A DNA stretch of 64,000 nt from Rhizophagus clarus (lineage: Eukaryota > Glomeromycota > Glomeromycetes > Glomerales > Glomeraceae): NCBI GenBank assembly GCA_015698045.1, contig BLAL01000229.1, forward strand, positions 1,462,001-1,526,000, written 5' to 3'. The translations under genes and the position numbers were made by a program. This document shows positions 58,957 to 64,000 of this stretch, one piece after another. The notes under the pieces are model-generated. The model was given only the letters and a program-made list of their open reading frames with translations, made no database searches and was not told where the DNA came from. The first letter of the stretch is position 1. The number at the start of each line of letters is the position of its first letter.

Positions 58957-59376
58957 AGATTCTGAAGCTGCCGATGCGCAGTATTTCTATACCGCCTATG
59001 ACTGTGATGATTCCCTAAGAAATATATATAAATTTAGAACTTAAATAACTTAAATATAAATTAAAAAAATTCTTAATAATTACCAGGTCTGTCCTAAAAC
59101 CTTGTGCAGAACTGCCTATAATATTTTTCTCCTTTCTGGGACCACCTTCTATTTTGCGCACCATTCCTTCATTCACAGAAATCCTAAAAATGTTAATACT
59201 ATTAATTTTTATTTTTTTTTATTTTTTTTTATAATTTATTATTATTTTACTAACATTAAAATTCCTAACCAAGTTTCTTCACTTTCTTTCTACCTGTTGG
59301 CCAGTGAACTTTGCGTAAAACTGTCTCTAAATTTTTCGAGTTAGGCTCTCTCAGAATTCAGAGCGGTCCCTTCCAG
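58957..59376 (-). pseudogene. Three-exon hypothetical gene remnant
   Basis: Islands of normal GC in an AT desert are joined by splice-like signals on the minus strand. Exon a (59376-59294) reads LEGTALNSERA, stop, LEKFRDSFTQSSLAN, then a GTAGAA donor. Exon b (59183-59084, after TTTTTAG) reads ISVNEGMVRKIEGGPRKEKN and SSAQGFRTDL, then GTAATT. Exon c (59014 to ~58957, after TTCTTAG) reads GIITVIGGIEILRIGSFRIC and then runs into poly-A. The phases join correctly (2, then 0). I recall similar SFTQSSLANRF...VNEGMV wording in repeated Rhizophagus hypothetical proteins but cannot name a function. One stop and the lost 3' end suggest a relic. Confidence 0.45.
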
Positions 59377-60075
59377 GTATGTTATGGTAGTAGTTATTCC
59401 TTTTCCTTTACATTATTTATTTAATTTTTAGATCAGGAAACGTAAGAGAAAAAAAAACTAGAATATAATCAAAGTTATTTATTAGTTTTTATTTAATTTT
59501 TTACTTCCTATATCTTATTAAATATTCAATTATTGCATCAGTCCAATTTGCGGGCATTTTAAAAAAAGAATATATAATAATAAAAAATAATGGTAATAAA
59601 TTTTAAGAAAAAGAATATATAATAAAAATAATGACAATAATGACAACAAATTTATTGTAAGAAAAAAAAAAAAGATGAAACCTCTTTTTATAAACAATTT
59701 TTATCACCTAATATTATTGTATTAATTACCCTTCAAGAACATTTACGTAAATTATTCTAATTTTTCAAATATGTCATGATTGTTATGATCTGTCTTCTTT
59801 ATTTTAATTATAATACAGATATGGATCTACAATACAATCAATCACAATAAACAAGTTAAACTCGACCTAAACTCAATTGTTATGATCGTGATTCTAAAAT
59901 ATCAAGATAAAGGTCTTCTTTTTAACTATATATCAAATCTAAAAAAGGTAAAATCTAATAATACAGATACATAAATAAATAGTGTTTTTTATTTGGTTTA
60001 TAATAAGCTTTTGCCAATTATAGACTACAAATAAAACAATCACAGATCTACAATATATTACATAAAGATCTTGAG
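59377..60075. other. Intergenic, no gene seen
   Basis: AT-rich; nothing recognised apart from A-runs. Confidence 0.5.
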
Positions 60076-61683
60076 TAGTGTTCTGAATGAGTCAGATCAA
60101 TTCAGGTGACCTGTCAGGTTGACCCAAAATATTCAGGTCAGGTTATCAAATTCGTGACCTGATCTTAAGTTAGGTCATAGTTTGACTGACCTGATTAACC
60201 CATTTTAACCTGAAGTTAAAAAATGAAAATGCCAATACTAAATGATTGGAAAAGAAACATTTTGGCATTTGTTTTACAGTATTTTATGAGAAAAAAATAC
60301 TGAAAAGTTTTTTCTTAATAGTTAATGAATGCAAAATGGTTTTTTTTGCCAATCGCTTAAAAAAAATCATGAAAAAACATATTTTAGCATTTTTAAAAAT
60401 TAAACGTTTTATAAAAATATTTTTTAATAAATTTAATGCTTAAAAAAAAATGTTTTTTTAAACTAAAAATCGTATTTTAGCATTTTTTAATTAAGTGCTT
60501 TAAAAAAATGTTAAAAATCGCATTTTAGCATTTTTTTAATTAAACGCTTTAAAAAATTAAAAAAAACGCTTTTTTAATTTTTAAATTAAACACTTGAAAA
60601 AAAACATTTTTTATATAATTTAACGCTTTAAAAAAAACGTTTTGTGAAAAAAATAAGTTTTTTTAATTAAACGCTTTAAAAAAATGCTAAACCGTATTTT
60701 TTTAATTAAATACTTTAAAAAATATGTTTTTAAATTAAACACTCAAAAAAAACGTATTTTAGCATTTTTTTAATTAAACGCTTTAAAAAAATGTTAAACC
60801 TGTATTTTTTTTAATTAAATACTTTAGAAAAATACGTTTTTAAATTAAATGCTTAAAAAAAATGTATTTTAGCATTTTTTTAATTAAACACTTTAAAAGA
60901 TATTAAACCCGTATTTTTTCAATTAAATACTTAAAAAAAATACATTTTTAAATTTAAACGCTAAAAAAATGTATTTTGGCATTTTTTAAATTAAATATTT
61001 AAAGAAAACATATTAAATTAAATGCTTTAAAAAACATATTTTAGCATTTTAAATTAAATGCTTTAAAAAACATATTTTAGCATTTTAAATATAATGCTTT
61101 AAAAAACATATTTTAGCATTTTATAAATTAAACACTTTAAAAACTTTTTTTTCAAATTAAACGTGCGTCAAACGCTTAAAAAAAATACACTGCTTTTTTT
61201 TTAAAAAAAATTAAAAAAATTAAGCGCTTAAAAAAATGTATTTTAGCATTTTTTTTAAATTAAATACTTTAAAAAAACATATTTTGCATTTTTTTTAGAT
61301 CAAACGCTTAAAAAAGAAAATACATTGCCTTTTTTAATTAAGCGCAAATTTTTTAAATTAAACGCTTAAAGAAACATTAAAGAACGTTTGATATAGTTTA
61401 TTATTAATTACTTTAATAAAACAATTAACCCGAATTTTATTGAGAAAGAAAAGAAGTTTTGGTATTTTTTTACAAAACATTATATTTAATACTTCTTAAA
61501 AATATAATAAATTATTTCTTGTTATAATAATAACATTATAGCAGACAAAATTATTTTAGGTCAGACAGGTCAGACAGGTCAGGTCAGGTCAGACAGGTTA
61601 CCTGATCTGACCTGACCTGAAAAAAATTATCAGGTCAGATAACCTGTCTGACCTGACCTGACCCGACCTGTTTAGAATACTAA
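60076..61683. mobile_element. hAT-like element filled by a minisatellite
   Basis: Ends TAGTGTTCTGAA and, inverted, TAGTATTCTAAA. The flanks are the perfect 8-bp duplication ATCTTGAG (60068-60075 and 61684-61691). Subterminal regions (60090-60225 and 61557-61672) are packed with CAGGTCA/TGACCTG words in both orientations, like the GGGTC words of the element at 8279-9019. The 1.1 kb between is tandemly repeated AT-rich sequence, so it encodes nothing. Confidence 0.85.
60230..61385. repeat. Degenerate minisatellite inside the hAT-like element
   Basis: The core word AGCATTTTTTTAATTAAA followed by CGCTTTAAAAAAA recurs over 20 times with variable spacing; shorter forms TTTTAAATTAAACGCTT occur between. 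ORFs crossing it are artefacts. Confidence 0.9.
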
Positions 61684-62000
61684 TCTTGAGCAAACAAGTT
61701 AACTTGAGTTGAACTTAAGTTCAACTCGAGTTTAAAGTAAACAATTTAAATTCAAAATAAAATATCCAAGATTAACAAAAAGTTGGTAACGTTATAATGA
61801 AATCAGTAGTAAAACTTTATTTAATCATCTTTAATTAGGTATAAAAATTCTGATAAATTTAATAAAATCAGTGATTTTTTAATAATTTTATCAATTTAAG
61901 TTGAGTACGAATAGTGAATAATCAAGTTTGTGCTGCTTCGCTAATATTGACTTGTGCATTCAATAGGTGACTAATTTTGTGGCTGATGTGGCTAAATATA

Positions 62001-62410
62001 ATATTACCCAAATAACCAATAAAAATTGATAATTTTGTTAATCATATGATTGCACGATCATGATTTAATTATTTATTTATCGTATTTTTTTTTTTTCAAA
62101 ACTTTTTTTCTCTCTCTCAAATTTTTACTTTATTGTTTTTGTCTAAAAAATAAAGATAAAGGTATATTTTTTGTTGAAATTTCTTTTCCTATTATTATGT
62201 TATTTATAATATTACCCAAATAACCAATAAAAATTGATAATTTTATTGATCATATGATTGCACGATCATGATTTAATTATTAATTTATCATTTTTTTTTT
62301 CAAATCTTTTTTTTTTCTCTCTCAAATTTTTACTTTATTATTTTTGTCTAAAAAATAAAGATAAAGGTATATTTATTGTCAAAATTTCTTTTTCCATTAT
62401 TATGTTATTT
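62001..62410. repeat. Tandem duplication, period 208 bp
   Basis: Two near-identical units start at ATTACCCAAATAACC (62003 and 62211). Each carries ATATGATTGCACGATCATG, a pyrimidine tract (TTTCTCTCTCTC) and AAAAAATAAAGATAAAGG. A partial third unit (pyrimidine and AAATAAATACAAAG part) follows at about 62480-62560. Confidence 0.9.
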
Positions 62411-62692
62411 TTAACACTCTTATTAATATATTTTTCCAATGTATTTCTTCTCACTAACATCCTAAACAATATTCTACTATTGAGTTTTTTACTTTATTAG
62501 TTTTTCTAAAAAATAAATACAAAGATACATTTTTTGTTGAAATTTCTTTTTCCATCCTGTTAACACTCTTACTAATATTTTTTTCTAATGTATTTCCTCC
62601 TACTAATGTTTCTACTAACAATATTCTACTGTTAAATATTTTTTATTCCTTACTTTTATTTACTAACACTTCTACTAACATTAACACTAACA

Positions 62693-63331
62693 TTAAGGGT
62701 AGAGTGTATCTACGCCACAACATATATATGATTTTAGACTAAAAAATGTAGATCGTCACGTGATCCAAAACGAGCAAAATTTATGATTTCTCGCAAACTA
62801 ACCATATGAATTTTGTTAAATACACATTTAAAAAGAGTATAAACATGCGCTTCATTTATTTATTAAAGTGTTTAACCATTTGCTATTAGTCTTTTTGAAT
62901 GTATTTAGACTTTTAAAATCAAATATAACTAATAATAAAAAAATAAAATGGCATTAATAAAAAATTTTATTTGAATAAGTAAATGCACAATGATTTTTTG
63001 ACATAAATATTCTTTTTTATTATACTATTAACTTGTAAGGTTTCATAAGTTTAAAGTTAATTTGAAGATATGTTCTCTAGGTGATTCGCAACTTACCATA
63101 GGAGATTCGCAACTTAATGACGACTTCATAGTGTAATATTTCGTTATAAGCCTTATTTGTATTATACTTTACTAAAGTTTATTTGAAAGACAGAAACTCT
63201 AGCTTTCTAAAGAATACTTTTAAACAGTTTTTTATAAAATATTGAATGAGTTTTCCTTGTAGCGAAGTAAAAAAAAAAATGATTTTTTTTTTTAGCCATA
63301 TGATTAGCCACGTCGATCCCTCTACCCTTAA
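62693..63331. mobile_element. TTAA-flanked element, GC-retaining copy B
   Basis: The ends are TTAAGGGTAGAG and its exact inverse CTCTACCCTTAA; 639 bp, non-coding. The outer TTAA (or TA) may be the target duplication; the superfamily is not certain. It sits in a field of TACTAACACT-type minisatellite words on both sides. A short internal duplication GATTCGCAACTTA occurs at ~63084 and ~63104. Confidence 0.75.
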
Positions 63332-64000
63332 TACTTATACTTTATATTTTTTTTTATTGACGTTCCTTTTCTACTTCTACTAACTTTCATACTAATATTA
63401 ATACTAACACTTTCTAATATAAAAATTTTTTTATTAACGTTCCTTTTCTTTTACTAACACTTCTATTACTAACATTTTACTTTCTTTCAAATTAAATAGA
63501 TATAATGAAATAAAAACAAGCAAACAAGTGAACATTAATTGTAAATAAATTATGATTTGTGTAAAGAGTAGTGAATTTTTTTTTATAATATTTTTTGTAT
63601 AATATTTTTTTTATTATCAATTGAAAATATAAATAAAACTTTCAGTAATTACAATTAAATGAATTAAATTACTTTTAAATTACAATTGTATTTAAATTAT
63701 AAATCTACTACTATTAATACCCCATAAATACTATACTTTTCAGCTATCCGATATGTGTGAAAATTATGAAATTATGCTTATATTTCAAATACAAATAGGA
63801 TACATATCAGGTATATATAGGATACTTATTAGCACTTTCTAATAAGTGTATAATATCTGTCTGATATTTTTTTAAAATATATCGGATATCCAATAAATCT
63901 ATGATATATAACCAATATTTAACTACCCAATATGTATGAGATATATACCCGATATGTATGTTATATGTCACTGATATTCTGCATCTGACGGGTACATATC
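63332..64000. repeat. CTAACA-type satellite, then ATATC-word cluster cut by the window edge
   Basis: 63360-63480 continues the CTTCTACTAAC/ACTAACAC words seen before the element. From about 63735 to the end, CATATCAGGTA, GATATCC and ATACCCGATATG words recur, as at 57320-57540. The window ends inside it. Confidence 0.5.

Noticed and set aside
58957-59190. Plus-strand exons reading DSEAADAQYFYTAYDCDD and VCPKTLCRTAYNIF
   Set aside because: The minus strand offers matching donors and acceptors with consistent phases; on the plus strand the first block lacks a GT donor.

Overview
The window looks like nuclear DNA of an arbuscular mycorrhizal fungus close to Rhizophagus irregularis (Glomeromycotina). 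It is very AT-rich. Genes are sparse, introns are short (67-89 bp, GTAAGT/GTGAGT...TTTAG), and homopolymer and AT tracts are long. The recognisable genes belong to families expanded in that lineage: F-box/LRR-like proteins, tyrosine-kinase-like proteins with a Cys-rich N-terminus, APH-type kinases, Crinkler-type proteins, treble-clef zinc-ribbon proteins and AAA/STAND-like P-loop proteins. Species assignment is inference. No rRNA, tRNA or CRISPR array was recognised.

0-27 kb: a cluster of proteins with an N-terminal von Willebrand factor A (vWA) domain and a C-terminal alpha-kinase (MHCK/EF2K/TRPM7-type) domain. Three copies are intact (11790-13505 minus, 15526-17220 minus, 25338-27107 plus). 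One is a decayed full-length-derived copy with a transposon in its last codons (18887-20097), and one is a C-terminal fragment (183-388). Between them lie an F-box pseudogene with two frameshifts (1562-3189), a pogo/Tigger-like transposase fossil (about 4.9-5.4 kb), a kinase pseudogene split by a small element (9359-9954), a broken multi-exon P-loop ATPase (21074-22498) and an HNH-motif zinc-finger remnant (23.1-23.5 kb).

27-47 kb: one intact two-exon APH-family gene (31222-32861). It is followed by relics: a coiled-coil gene, a Crinkler-type gene that still carries LFLAK and is interrupted by a 292-bp fold-back element, a zinc-ribbon gene, and several unrecognised coding scraps. A dispersed repeat family of about 0.5-0.8 kb has copies at 6.1-6.9, 30.1-30.4, 37.2-37.9, 38.0-38.7 and, inverted, 39.7-40.3 kb.

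47-64 kb: one intact 696-aa F-box-like gene (49191-51281), then about 12 kb of extremely AT-rich, repeat-dominated DNA. This part holds a Mutator-like MITE with a 10-bp target duplication, two copies of a TTAA-flanked element of which one is eroded almost entirely by G:C to A:T transitions, tandem repeats, and a 1.6-kb hAT-like element filled by a minisatellite.

The main story is a fast-turnover accessory region. A vWA/alpha-kinase family is duplicating and decaying locally, and many small TIR elements have inserted into dying genes with target-site duplications that can still be read.
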